A DNA stretch of 64,000 nt from Paralvinella palmiformis (lineage: Eukaryota > Annelida > Polychaeta > Terebellida > Alvinellidae), in contig JAODUP010000908.1 of the NCBI GenBank assembly GCA_025642065.1, positions 1-64,000 of the forward strand, written 5' to 3'. The notes below the pieces were generated by a model that worked only from the letters and a program-made list of their open reading frames with translations, did no database searches and was not told the DNA's origin. This document shows positions 31,544-44,250 of the stretch, one piece after another (positions within the stretch are counted from its first letter, which is position 1; every line of letters begins with the position of its first letter). The position numbers and the translations under genes are program-made.

Positions 31544-33203
31544 TAGAGCCCTCCCCACACGGGTTGGAAATCTGAACCCATACCCGACCTAATCCGCAAC
31601 TACTCAACCCACACCCAACCCAAACCCATAAATCTCAACCCGAACCCATACTAAAAATTATATTGAACCCGTGCCCAACCCAACACACAAGACTGTAACC
31701 ATTACCCAACCCAACCCACAAGAATAGAGTCCGAACCCGAAACATACAGAATTCCTGTTATTAAGATAACTTATTGAAAAACGAATTCAACTTTTCCATA
31801 GTAACTTATTCACATTTTTATATTAAAATCCTGTCTGATCTTATAGTGACTATTTAGTTAGCTAGCCCTAAGTTTGGCAGCATGGTTATCAGTAGCAATA
31901 GTTAAAATAAAATCACTGCTATTCAAAGCATAAGAGTACCTCCCCCCTCCAATTAATTAGAATAAAATAAATATCTTCAATAAAACACAATATCTACAAA
32001 TATCCAATAGTAACAAATGTCCCACAGTTTTACTCATATCTTATATAATAATATATGTGCTGCTTGATAGCACTTAAACACAACGATCAGGAGTACACGT
32101 CAATATGTGTACTGGTCAAACTACTTACTAATTAACAGCTATACTAACACAGCACCTCTCTGTAGAGTCCCAGACAATAACTACCTACTGCTATTATAAC
32201 ATGTTCCTTTTGAATTGTTCAAACTGGAGATGGGTTGTTAGCTATATGAACACACACTGGACCAATTCTGTGTCGGGTGGGATGGTATATATCTAATGTA
32301 CAGTCTAATCTAATTTTTATGGCAACTTTGGGATCTGGTTGAAAGTTTTCGTTGTGGTAGGGTGGCATAGAGTGGGACATATTGAACTGTCAACACTGTG
32401 GGTGGTTACTTACAAGTGGCTTTTGATCCTTTCTTAATCCCAACTATCACTTTATTTAATATATCACTGATCATACTATCAACACTGTCATGATCGCCAC
32501 CTAATGACCTTCACAGCTTGTCAATCAATTCACAGATTATCAGAATCATTTCACTGTCAGTGTGTGGTGGTTAGGTTTTGTTGTTCGGAGAGAATCCCCA
32601 GGCTGTCGCTTAATCAGCACAGCCTCTATGTTGGAGTGGTTGAGGAACGTCCTCCCCCACCACTCACAGGGGAGCAGTACGGAAAGATGGAGCCGAAATA
32701 CCTGAGGGTGGTCACTGCCAGAGTGTTTTACGTCCTCAGGGGGTCTTTAACGTCCACCTTTATTTTAAATAATTCAGTGGAGACGGCAGCGCCATTTAAC
32801 GTGGTCAGCCACCCACGATGTAGTGAGCCGAGAAATGAATCCCTGGAAAAGTTTCGACCTCTTATGGGATTCGAACCTGCGACCATTGGCACCCAGTGCG
32901 GGTGCTTAACCGCTAGGCCACCGGCGCTCACTAGTGTGTGGTGGTAATAGCGGGTAGTATGTATATGGCAATGTACGTATTCTCATTGCGTAAGCATTGG
33001 CGGTGGCTGAATAACGGAAGGCGGATAAGAATATTTTTCGATTTAAAAAATAAATAAAACCCATATTTTTTTCAAGCAACCCATACCCAACCCACAATAC
33101 AACAACTCAACCCAATCCGTGAGCCAAAGAACAATTTCAACACGACCCACGGTTTCGGGTTGCGTTAACCCGAACGGGTCAACCGAACCCATGTAGGGCT
33201 CTA
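31544..33203. mobile_element. Non-autonomous hAT-like element carrying a nested SINE
   Basis: The left end is TAGAGCCCT followed by GGGTT/ACCC-rich repeats (31560-31740). The right end is rich in the same motif (33060-33190) and closes with AGGGCTCTA, the inverse of the left end. The flanks are ATTCACAC (31536-31543) and ATTCACAA (33204-33211), 7 of 8 identical, as expected for the 8-bp hAT target duplication. Subterminal arrays of GGGTTC/GAACCC with TAGAGCCC ends are characteristic of hAT elements. No transposase is visible. Confidence 0.7.
32572..32932 (-). mobile_element. SINE-A copy with 13-bp target duplication
   Basis: Full-length SINE-A in minus orientation inside the hAT-like element. 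AGTGTGTGGTGGT occurs immediately on both sides (32559-32571 and 32933-32945). Box A and box B are present in the head at the right end. Confidence 0.92.
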
Positions 33204-34532
33204 ATTCACAACACTTCAACTGTTCTTGAATGTAATCTACTGACTGGTATTTGATGTAAACACAGTGATACAGTGAGACCGACATATTTTATGCCCAAAT
33301 TCTTAAATGCACGAACACTATAAGTTGGAAATTTTGAATATGTTCAGCTAGATCCTACACTCTGTGCGTAGTTTTGCAGATTGTCAATTTGAGCACCCAA
33401 AAGCTCAACAGCAAACCATTATTAGCGATTATATGAATATATGGGCCTGAAACACACACATCTGAATAGGCCCGCTCATGGAAGGTGGCATATAGCAACA
33501 TGGCTGCTGTTCCGTCAAGTGTCGCCACACCCAGGAATATGGTACTAGCAATTCACTTACGTAGAGCTCAGTGCTGAGTAGGATTAGGGCGAATACAGGG
33601 TCAAAGTATTCATTCTGAATTTTATCGAATATAATTACATAGTAAAGTAATCACGATTAAATGTGTATCACACAAACATGAATGTGATTCTTCATCAATA
33701 TTCACTCAGTTACATGTATAATACCGATATAAACATGCTACTATATTTACATGTTGCTTAAACAGACCCTTTTATGGTATATTCTTGAAATTAAAATGTA
33801 CAACAGAGTTTGATGCCATTGTACCCGATAATTAAACCACTAAATGTCTAGTTACATATGAACCAGTAGTGGTTGGTTTCCTTGACAACAAGATCACAAG
33901 GACATTAAAATACTAATATTTAAACACATTATTGTACATGTAAACATAATTGGAATTGTTCAAATATTTGGGAAATATATATTTAGTAACGCAATACATC
34001 ATGTGTGGCGTGACTATAGCCAGATAAAGTCTATATAATATATAGGATAATTAGCATACAGTCAACTCCAACTCCGACCACCTCTGTAATTAGACCACCT
34101 CTGTAAATGGACCAATTTTTCAGTCTTAAATTATTGCTATGCTTTAAAATTATATTTTTCTTCTATAACTCAGCTCTGTACTTCGACCTTTGAACTCCGT
34201 TTAATGGCCACATAAGTCATATAAATATATATATACACATAGACATATGTTTGGGCTATTTGTCAGTCTGAGGGATCCAGTTAATAAGCTTTTTGGACGT
34301 GACAAATGTGTCACACACACAGGGAAGTGGTTGTATGTTGGCTACGTTCGGGAAACGGAAGTACATATATAACTATCATTTGACACCACAGCTTGCATTA
34401 AACAACACGTGCGTGTGATTCAATGATAATTTAATACATAGAGGTGTGTTTTATGTTACACAGAATAAAGGTGTTGACTCAGGTTTTCGTGATGTTTATA
34501 AATCTTATAGAATGGATCATTTACTAGTTCAG
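33204..34532. other. Intergenic or unseen upstream exons of the next gene
   Basis: AT-rich. The upstream exons and start codon of the gene at 34533-35489 may lie here, but I could not identify one with confidence. Confidence 0.4.
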
Positions 34533-35489
34533 GTAGTTTACCCAACTGTTCGCTTGCTGCAATATCCGGTGAGGTTGGCCAACTAGAGACTTTGAAAACA
34601 ACATATAAACCCTACGATTTAGATCTAGTACGGAACATATATGCAGATATCTACCTATTTTTCACCAGACTGGCTCCACATATACATGATATAGGAAATA
34701 ACATGAGTCTGAAAATCGGAGATTTACTAAGAATATTCTCGCGGCCCTCTTTAAAATGGAAAGTCTATACGGAGATCCCGGAGATGGTGGACAACCGTGT
34801 TTGTTTACAATTATTAATTGACTGGTAACATGAATAACATGCGCTTAAAATGAAAATACATTTTCTACTAATTTAAATGGTATTCCACCAAAAATCAAAA
34901 GCTAATCGCAAACAAATTTTGACAAGAGAGAGTAACTGGCGGATTATTACAAGGCGTTTTTAGTGTTGTTGATCAGTCAGCCTGTCAGACCACATGCCAC
35001 TCGGGGGCTGTCAGAGGCAGTTTAACAAGGGGTCCTATAAAATATATATATTCAGACATAATTTCTCTTTCTACTGGTATGTTTTCCCTGTTGGTCAATA
35101 TTGAGCAACGAACATGACCCCCCCCCCCCCGACACACACGTGGATGTCTACCAACGCCATTTATCACGACTCGTCACAGAATGACGGTCGGTCCGAGTTA
35201 CTTAGAATGATAAAATCAACATCTTATATTGTTTACATCCATTTCTAACTTACCCTTTCAATATTTTAAGATTTTCAGGATAAACTTGCCGAGTTTACTA
35301 GTACAATGTAATACGTGTCAAGTTGATATCAGTTTCGGAAAAGGGGTGTGTTTTGATCTACTTGTACATATCGGTGTCTGGATAGATCTGGGAGAAGGAG
35401 CGCTAGAGATTGAGCTCCCCGGAAGACGCGACAGCGTCCCAGGCGATTGTTTGTCCGGATTTGGGCTGAACATTGTGCCCAATAGCTGA
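34533..35489 (+). CDS. Last two exons of an unrecognised gene
   Basis: Exon 34533-34824 follows the acceptor AGTTCAG in phase 1. It ends at G|GTAACA in phase 2 and joins exon 35279-35489 (acceptor ATTTTCAG) in the same frame, ending at TGA. The join restores a single open frame of about 167 residues; without splicing, each part runs into a stop at the junction. The first exon contains PYDLDLVRNIYADIYLFF and the second CNTCQVDISFGKGVCFDLL, then a Gly/Leu-rich end. Four cysteines lie in the second exon. No family was recognised. The 5' end is missing. Confidence 0.45.
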
Positions 35490-35502
35490 TCTAATTATAA
35501 AG

Positions 35503-35504
<2 letters not shown>

Positions 35505-35558
<54 letters not shown>
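35505..35558. repeat. (TA)n microsatellite
   Basis: TA repeats just after the stop codon of the preceding gene. Confidence 0.95.
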
Positions 35559-35562
<4 letters not shown>

Positions 35563-37779
35563 TTATTTATTTGTGTGTGTTTATATGGGTGTATGCGTAT
35601 ATATGTTACAGTTAATATGTATATTCAGGTAATATGTATTAAATCTCAGTTTTAATATTAGAATATGATCATTTCAATCTTAAATTATAAACGTATGCCA
35701 TTAATCAGATATTAAACGCGGTATTTTATATTTAAAATAACACCCGGAAACAGCAATACTTGTTTTAAATGACAATATCCTATATAATTGTGCTAAGAAA
35801 TATTTATATTAGCTAATTAAACAAAATTGTGGCATTAATCTGACTAGCTGTGTGTACGTTTAAGTGTACAAGCATTTGTAATCTATTTATAAAGCACGGG
35901 CATTAAATATTTAATCAATGATTTCCATGTTATATACCTCATATCTACACAGATATTTATATATATGAGAAACAATCGTATAAATATTATTTGCATGTAC
36001 ATTTATATTTTCCTGCGGTTATCAATTATATTTAATATAATGCTGGTTGTAGAGGTTAATTCCTGAGTAAATTCCCAGGAAATATGAAGAATGCAGCTAA
36101 TTTACACTTTGACGTTGATAGTATATTATGGCGCCACCTATTGAATTAACACGTTATTAGTGTACGACAGAAGACAAAAAAGTGGAGAAATATTTTATTT
36201 AAAAGTTGAACGATTTAACTGAAGCGAGGCCTACTTTGGAATCTAAAAACAATATTTATAAGCTATCACTTCATTTAGAATTGTTCGTTTTCCCTGACTA
36301 CCAATACTCTTTATGTATTAAATATATTAATGGAGTATTTATTAAGTTTTCATTTGAAAGAATATAGCTTTTGTAATATAATATGTGATGAACCAAAATA
36401 TCAATTTTCGCGACAGTTATTAAAGGAATTGACTCATAACCAAAAAGTGAATTTCTAACTATTAAACAATATAGTCTTATTCGCTTATAGTGAGTAATAC
36501 TGTGATTAATTTCCCGGATGTTACTAAATTAATACGCAAAGTGAAAAGGTCACTGACTGATTTCGAACACACGCAGAAAAATAAATAAATCACCGAAAAA
36601 GTTGGAACTTTAACCACTTAGCTGAAGATGAAGAACACCACCACAAAGCTGATGAATGAATTAAGAAATACAACCATTAAAAGGTAAAACACAAAATGTA
36701 TTGTGTTCCTTTGTATGTTATTTTCCGTGATAATATGTGTGATGTTGGTAGATTGTCATCAAGTATATTATTAATAAATCACAGATACAATCTTGACCAT
36801 CTGGTTTATTCTCTAAACTGTTTCCGGTCCGTTACAATTCTAAATACCAATATTAAGTCCTCGATATAATTAATTGTGGACTGTTATGGATTGACAACAT
36901 TACATCATGTTAATACAGACTTGATAAATACTCTTTAATTGTGAATGATAAGGAACATAAATTCTCAAATGGTATGGCATTCCAGAAGTTTAAAAAGCTG
37001 CTATTTTAAAATGACTTGGACCAAACCTGGAAATCAACAGTTTTCAGAATAAATTGGCAGGCACCTTTAACTGATGACCAAATAACTATCTGATATCTAA
37101 ATAACTAATTACTATCTAAATAACTAACTAATTTCTAAATAGTTAATTGATGTCTAAAATAATGTGGTCTATAAAATAATTAATGTCTAAAAAAATAATT
37201 GATGGCTAAAAAAATAACAAATGTCTACTACACTGTCATATGTTTCGTCTGTTTGTCAGTATGCAACCATATACATGTTTCTAGGTGGATTTCCCAATGG
37301 CAACGGCGAACCAGAAAAATCGCGGCCGGCCAAATATGTTTCTGCAAGCTATTACAGACGTTCAAATGTACATACGACTATGAAACTTTCAGCAAATTAA
37401 ACTTTAGAACATTATCTACATTTTGTATTTATTTTAAAAAGTTTGTTCAAGCTAATTTAGTTGTTTTTTGTCAACATGTAACTCCATCAATTAAATTTTC
37501 GGCCGATCATTAAAATTCGAAAACGAGGCTAAAGTATGGAAAACCCCTGACGTCATCCATCAGTCAAACCAATAAGAACACCTGTATAGGCGTCATGAAT
37601 ATTCACGAAAGGGAGGACTCCCCCAAAGCGATCCGAAAGAAAGCCGATCCCCGCGATGCTGGCTCAGTCCACGATCCAGAACGAAGAGCCGTTTATACGC
37701 ACGTACCTACCTGTAACATTAAGTTCCCCTTCAAGGCGGACCATGAGTAATAACCCAGCAGGCACCAGACGTTGGATCA
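35559..37779. other. Intergenic, nothing firm
   Basis: AT-rich. A degenerate tandem of CTAAATAACTAA-type units lies at about 37085-37200. The open frame at 37199-37513 has no supporting motif. The GC content rises at 37550-37740 without a recognisable gene. Confidence 0.5.
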
Positions 37780-37920
37780 ACGTTGTCCTTTGACGTTGAA
37801 TCAATGTTATGAAAATGGTTGGATTTGAAAATTGGATCAACGTTAGGATTTCAACATTGGATCAACGTTAGGATTTCAATGTTATGAAATTGTGTGGATG
37901 TGAAATTTGGATCAACGTAA
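37780..37920. repeat. TTGGATCAACGTT tandem repeat
   Basis: Units of TTGGATCAACGTTAGGATTT and variants repeat about five times. The AACGTT core is palindromic. Arrays of this kind often lie inside the ends of DNA transposons. A weak echo (ATTGATCCAACAT) occurs at 41415. Confidence 0.75.
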
Positions 37921-38082
37921 TATTTATTCAATTGATGATAAACAAAATGCTTATACAATATCTTTCTCATTTATACACACAAGAAACACAATAATATATA
38001 TACAACAAATATAATTGATATTATTACTATACCAGCATTATGGTTCATTGGAATGTAAGGGATTGGTGCAGTAAGGTTTCAT

Positions 38083-38084
<2 letters not shown>

Positions 38085-38119
<35 letters not shown>

Positions 38120-38136
38120 TATATATATATATATAT
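38085..38136. repeat. (TA)n microsatellite, interrupted
   Basis: Two TA blocks separated by CACATT. Confidence 0.95.
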
Positions 38137-38522
38137 GCATCAATTACATCCGCCACAAAGTATTTTGGATGAAATTTCATTATGCTTAAATCAGCTGCAC
38201 AATATGACGCACCCATGATAATTAAAAACAGCTGCAATAAGACTTGCTCAAAAGATAAAATGAATTGAATATTCATCTAGAACATGACAACATACAAGTA
38301 TACCAATTCTATTTTGTACAATACATCTGCCAAAAGTTTGAATAGTTTCATGGCTGGCCAATCAAAATAGAATAATCTGTTCAGTACATTTTACATTATT
38401 TTGGTGAAATTATTATGAACATAGCCAAATTTATAAAAGACATGTTCCTCAAAATAACAAAAGTGCATAATATGTCCATAGGTGCAAACATATGAATAAC
38501 ATTATAATAACTGACTCCAGTC

Positions 38523-38999
38523 CAAAATAAATATATTAGCTACCACACTTATCCTGTAACTGTACATGTCTAGGTGTATGCCAAAGAGTGCAAGCAGCTT
38601 TTGGAACACGGTGCCAATGTCGTCTAAGGATTCCAATCGCTTCTTGAAAAGCAGTTCTTGTACATGCATTTCTTACTGCCAGTCTGCAAAGTCCTTTCCA
38701 ATGTAAAGCTCTTCACCATCATCATCTGACAAATTCGCAGATCCATAACTAGATATCACATTGTCAGAGTTGTCTGATTCCTGATCATTTGTATGACCAC
38801 TGCTGTTATTAGAATCCTGTGCCTTGCTGTCATCTCTACTATCCACATGACAAGATGAATCAGTATCACCTTTCTCCTGTACACTAGGAGCAACACTAGC
38901 ACCTACTAGTACATTGGCTTCATCCTTATCACTGCTATTAGCTTCAGCAAGAGTCAGTACTTTAGCTTGATGCTTTCTCCATCTTTTCAAGTAGGCCAT
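38523..38999 (-). pseudogene. Transposon-associated ORF relic
   Basis: The minus-strand frame 38999-38673 opens with MAYLKRWRKHQAKVLTLAEA and an acidic Ser/Asp-rich region, ending GKDFADW. After a frame change near 38680 the sequence continues VRNACTRTAFQEAIGILRRH, then KAACTLWHTPR. This resembles a protein common in invertebrate mobile elements (a W...T...LL..L...H...P..ARTLL.TPR pattern). It is broken, and I know no firm function. Confidence 0.4.
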
Positions 39000-39384
39000 G
39001 CAGTAACATTCTGTTTGGACCTAGGAATACATGTACCAATATGAACATTTATAACTTTCTGCATATGTGTCAATGGGTGGGGAGGTATGTGTACTGTAAA
39101 GCCATTACCTATTTTCTGCCTTTTATCATCACGGAAGGCTCACTAAAATAAATGGCTGCAAATATGCAATGAAGGGACCAGGGGACTGTTTTTGAGTCAG
39201 CGACATGATATTAATTTTGAAACAAAATAATAGATTTTAACCATGCAGCTTAATTATACCTCAATAATGTCAAAGGTCATGGTGCCAAATGAAAGTCTGT
39301 AACCAACTTTTGATAAGTCACCAACAATAAGTGATAATGTATTGGCTCATAATTTTTATATTTACCATTTCTGAGATATAATTT

Positions 39385-41410
39385 TTTTTAATATTTACAG
39401 ACACTCCACCACTGTCTCCCAGACAAAAGTTTTCAGGAGCCATTCAAAGGCGCTGTACAAATAATATGTAATATAATAATACCCCAAATAATGTATGTAA
39501 AAACCCTGTAATGATTTAAAAGATAATAATTATTTATCTGTGAAAGCGACCTTAAATAGGTGTGTTTTTAGAAGACACTTAAAATTTCCAAGAGATGATG
39601 CATTTCTAATATGTGCCGGCAACTTATTCCACAAAGTGGGGGCTGCAACACTAAACGCACAATCACCATATGACTTCACCCGAGACACTGGCACCTGCAA
39701 TAGTATCTGACTGGATGACCTGAGTTTTCGGGATAACTTTCTAATGGAAACCAGTTCACACAGGTATTCTGGCGCCATATCATTAATAGATTTAAAAGTT
39801 ATTAACAGAATCTTAAAATGGATACGCTGTCTAACAGGTAGCCAATGTAGTTTTTGAAGAATTGGGGTGATATGATCATATTTTCTAGTATTTGTTACAA
39901 TGTGAGCTGCACTATTCTGAATTCGCTGAAGGCAATTAATGTTATTATCAGATATGCCATATAACAGGGAGTTACAATAGTCTATACCAGATGTAACAAA
40001 GACAGTGACTAATGTTGTGAGTGCTTCTTGTGTCAAGAATGCTTTTAAACAGTGGATGTTCTTAAGATGGTAGTAGGCAGCTCGGCATACTGATGTGACA
40101 TGTTAATACATTAGTCAAAAATAACCTCTAGATTTTTTACTGACCCATTAGGGCTAATTGAAGATGCACCCATCTGTAATGCTGCTGTCTTTAGAGATTT
40201 AACACAATGTGGTGATGCCAAATATAAAATATTTGTTTTATTATCATTTAGATTTAGAAGATTTTGAGTCATCCATAGCCGAATATCGGCTATACAATGT
40301 TCTAAATTCTTCATGGAAGAGGAGAAATTTAACTCATTGTCAGGATCCAGTGATATATACAGCTGTGTGTCATCAGCATACAAGTGATATTTAACTCCAT
40401 ATCGCTGCGCAATGATCCCAAGAGGACGGGTATACATTGTGAAAACCAGAGGACCAAGAACTGAACCCTGCGGTACACCAGATAACAAAAACTGAATGTC
40501 AGATAAAATACCATGAACAGACACTCTCTGGGACAGTGGGCTCCGGTGGCCTGGCGGTTAAGTACCCGGTTAAATGGCGCTGCCGTCTCCACTGAATTAC
40601 TTAAAATAAAGGTGGACGTTAAAGACCCCCTGAGGACGTAAAACGCTCTGGCAGTGACCATCCTCAGGGTATTTCGGCTCCATCTTTCCGTACTGCTCCC
40701 CTGTGAGTGGTGGGGGAGGACGTTCCTCAACCACTCCAACATAGAGGCTGTGCTGATTAAGCGACAGCCTGGGGATTCTCCCCGAACAACAAAGCCAACT
40801 CTCTGGGAGCATTGTTCCAGATAGGATCTAAACCATTCAAGTACTCTACCTGACAGACCAAACATGTCTTTTAACCTAGAGAAAAGTACATTATGGTCAA
40901 CTGTATCAAATGCAGCAGACAGGTCCAGAAGAACAAGTATTACTGGCTTACCTTGATCAATTGACATCATAATATCATTTTTCACTCGAACCAAGGCTGT
41001 TTCAGTGCTGTGACCACTTTTATAGGCAGACTGTAGTGATTCATTAAGGTTATTATTGATTAAATATTTGTTTAGATGGAAAGCAACTGCCTTTTCTATA
41101 ACTTTAGATAAAAATGTAAGATTTGAAACAGGTCTGTAATTGTTTAGAATATTACAATCCATAGTGTGGTTTATTATTAATGGTTTTACAAGGGCAGCTT
41201 TCATTGATCTTGGGAAAACACCTGGAGATAATGATTTATTAACTATATTTGTAATTGGGTTTATCAGAATATCCAGACAATCTTTCACAAGCCATGTAGG
41301 CATAGGGGTCAACTGCACAGAAAGCATTAGATGACTTTTTCAGCAACTGTCTGGACTGGAACCCACTATGTATATTTAATATTTTTTGACAGAAGTTATT
41401 AAAATAATAG
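39385..41410 (-). mobile_element. L2-like LINE fragment, reverse transcriptase nearly intact
   Basis: On the minus strand the RT reads from about 41410 to 39530. Its motifs in order are NYRPVSNLTFLSKVIEK, LLDLSAAFDTVDH, LSGVPQGSVLGPLVF, YADDTQLYI, HITPILQKLHWLPVRQRI, and FSVAAPTLWNKLPAHIR. The order and motifs fit the L2/CR1 group. A SINE interrupts it between the AFDTVDH and GVPQGS blocks; removing it rejoins SQRV to the next block. The 5' half (endonuclease) is absent. The 3' untranslated end runs to about 39385. Confidence 0.85.
40534..40797 (+). mobile_element. SINE-A copy with internal deletion and 11-bp duplication
   Basis: It starts GGGCTCCGGTGGCCTGGCGG TTAAG (box A) and then jumps straight to TTAAATGGCGCTGCC, so box B and the first body segment are missing. 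ACTCTCTGGGA flanks it (40523-40533 and 40798-40808). It is inserted in the L2-like LINE in the opposite orientation. Confidence 0.92.
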
Positions 41411-41704
41411 GCCATATTGATCCAACATCACAATACCGATCTAAATCCAACACGATATAATCCAGCCCAGCTACATTGGATATGCATTGGGTTCGCGTTG
41501 CGACGTCGCGATCAATTCCAGATTGTGCATGGAAAAATAATTGTGGAAAATGTTCAACTTTTTGTTAAGGTAGGACAGAGAGATAAATAGAAGACAACTG
41601 AAAGTCCAGCACACTGCCGCACAAGCACTCATAGATTTATCATTTGTCACTGCACCAGAGAAGAGTCGGAGGAGGGTCTCCTAGAAAACAAGTGAGAAAT
41701 ATGT

Positions 41705-42640
41705 TTGTTACAGACGTCAGGAATTTTGAAGCATAGTGAATTTACACCACCATGTAACTGTAACGTTCATCATAACTCGAAGATGAACCTAATCTCTGAA
41801 CTTCAGACCTTTAAAACAAAAAATATGATACTTAAACAACAACTCTTAAACACTCAGTTAACTAAAGAATCACTTGAGGGAAATAACAAGAAAGTACTAT
41901 ATATGACTGGATTACCTAATTATATGACACTGATAGCACTGTTTGATATAATCCAGCCACATCTGTCTGAAGGTGTCATGTCAAGTTTCTCACCATTTCA
42001 AACATTTGTCCTTGTTCTGGTGAAATTAAGACTCAGTACACCAGTGCAAGACCTTGCATACCGATTTGGGGTTTCAAAATCTACTGTTTCACGAACCATT
42101 ATTTCTGCTTAAAGTCCTTAGTGTACTGGCCTGGACGTGAACAGCTGCGCCCAAAACAATGCCCCTTCAGTTTCGCAAAAGTTTTGGACTTAAGGTTGCC
42201 ATCATAATTGACTGCTTCGAAATGTTTATAGAACGTCCTTCCAATCTCATGGCCCGTGCTCAAACCTGGTCATAGTACAAGCACCATAATACAATAAAGT
42301 ATTTAATTGGTATCACACTACAGGGAAGTGTGTCTTTTATATCCAAGGGTTGGGTGGGAGAACCAGTGAAAAATATATAACAAACAATAGTGGGTTTTTA
42401 AATAAACTGCTACCTGGAGATGTTGTATTAGCTGATAGGGGTTTTGACATCCATGAATCTGTTGGATTGATGTGTGCCAAGGTTAAGATTCCATCATTCA
42501 TTAAGGGGAGGAAACAACTGTCTGCAATAGATGTGGAATCCAGTAGGGCTATAGTAAATGTCAGAATACATGTTGAAAGGGTAATTGGGCAAATACACTA
42601 TCCTACAGGATATAGCACCTATTGATTATTTAATTACTGA
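41705..42640 (+). mobile_element. ISL2EU-type (Harbinger-related) transposase relic
   Basis: 41976-42105 encodes a helix-turn-helix of the HTH_Tnp_4 type (VKLRLSTPVQDLAYRFGVSK). 42200-42620 encodes a DDE_Tnp_4 domain, with [12 protein letters not shown] in the catalytic region and [13 protein letters not shown] at the end. Frameshifts and stops occur at 42110-42340, where [19 protein letters not shown] can still be read. The domain order is that of ISL2EU transposons, which also carry a YqaJ ORF, present here on the opposite strand. Confidence 0.85.
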
Positions 42641-43084
42641 TGCAGACACCAAACCTATCATTAATAAAATTGTTGGAGTATGTTGTGCATTGACAAATTG
42701 TTGCGAATCTGTATTAACAAGTGACTGAGTTGAACTACAGTTTGAAGTGGACATATTGCTTTCTATTATCTGTGAGTAATCATGATGATATAAATTAAAT
42801 ATGCTCAACCTGTACACAGTCACTGGTAACTATTGTTCAATATTAGCAAACGCTATACTATGGTGCTGTGTTCAAAATAAAACGTTTAAAATGTAAAATG
42901 TGATTTATTACCACCCTTGTCACTCATTCTGCAGAATGACAATATAATAATTAAGCATACATTTTTTTGGAGCTGAACTTGGGCAGCTCTCGACAGTATC
43001 ACTTTCCCTTTGGTGTTCATTAGCAGGCGTGGATGGTCCCTGGGCAGCTGCTGATGTTGCTGGCTGAATTTTAGAAAAATATTT
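42641..43084. other. Between the two convergent ISL2EU ORFs
   Basis: AT-rich remainder of the element with no further coding signal. Confidence 0.5.
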
Positions 43085-44250
43085 CCCAACAAATTCAGGT
43101 AGCGAGCACGTTTAAAAATCCAGTTGCTCGCTCGCAGATTTCATCCCAGAGAGCATGATCAGGCTCCACCCAGTCATGAAGGCCTTCCTCAGTCCAAATT
43201 ACAAAGTCACAATAGTCTGCATTGCATACAAATGCCTGTGTCAGTATTTGGTAATAGTACTGGTGAGATTTTCGCAGCTGTATCTTACCAGCTACATTTT
43301 CCTTGCATGACATTTTCCTTCCCACAGCAGCTGCATTCAACCATGGAGTCAGAGGACGCTCCAATGTGTGGATAGTCACTGCTAATGACAAAGCCACCCT
43401 TTCCCCCCTTGAAGGAGTCATGAGACTGCTCTATCCTGCTTCTGTAGGCTGCCAAGCCATCCTCCTCATGCTGACAGCCCCACTGCATTGCTTTTGTTCT
43501 GAAGCGGACTGTGTCAGGATAGCATATTGCCTTGATGAGTCTCCCGGCAGGCTTCTCTACACTTGTCCTACAGACAGCCTTCATCCTGGAAGCTGTGATG
43601 TGGCCACTGCAGAATTGGTGCCATTCTTTGTAGTCAGCCTGCTGCCTCGTCTTTTCTTCTACTGGTCATTCGTGACACAGATGGACTCAAATACTTGCTC
43701 ACACTTGCAGAACAATTCATCCTTGGAGAGATGAAATGCATCTTCATCCCGAAGTTCAGACAGTAGCAGTGGGTACTTCGAACTAAGATGACTTGGGACA
43801 CAATCTTCAGCATAGTCCGACATGAACGAGATAATGACAGGCCTTGTGCCACTTTCATGCAGACCTCTGAACAGGGTTGACAGTTCATCATCAGTGGGTG
43901 GAGGCACATCAGAGAGAGTCATGGGTTTTGTCTGCTTGTTTGGTGGGGTCTGTGATATGGCACAATCAATGTCTTCAATAATTTCGCAGATTTAAAGTTT
44001 ATGTCTTCGACTTATTCATAGGTGATCCCTTTTGTGCCCGATGGCAGCAGCCAGTATGCATACTTCCCCCCAATCTAGCCATACATGTGCAGTGAGCTGA
44101 CAAGATGTTGCCACCCTTCTCTGCTATAATCCAGGGTTGTAGAAGAGTCTTTGAGATGCTTTGAGAATGGCGAACCTGAATAGAAACAAAGGCAACGTTT
44201 AAAACTTTGGCATTCAGATACGAAATGTTCATATTATCATACATAGCAAG
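43085..44250 (-). mobile_element. ISL2EU YqaJ-nuclease ORF relic with SWIM zinc finger
   Basis: Reading 44250 to 43085 on the minus strand, a SWIM-like zinc finger (GGNILSAHCTCMARLGG, then CCH) is followed by SDVPPPTDDELSTLFRGLHE. The YqaJ nuclease core comes next: RLIKAICYPDTVRFRTKAMQ, WGCQHEEDGLAAY, then QLRKSHQYYYQILTQAFVC and YCDFVIWTEEGLHDW. YqaJ proteins are lambda-exonuclease-like nucleases. Several frame changes show that it is inactive. It faces the transposase ORF, as is usual for ISL2EU. Confidence 0.8.

Noticed and set aside
37199..37513. 104-codon plus-strand ORF
   Set aside because: No motif, no splice context and composition like the surrounding AT-rich DNA.
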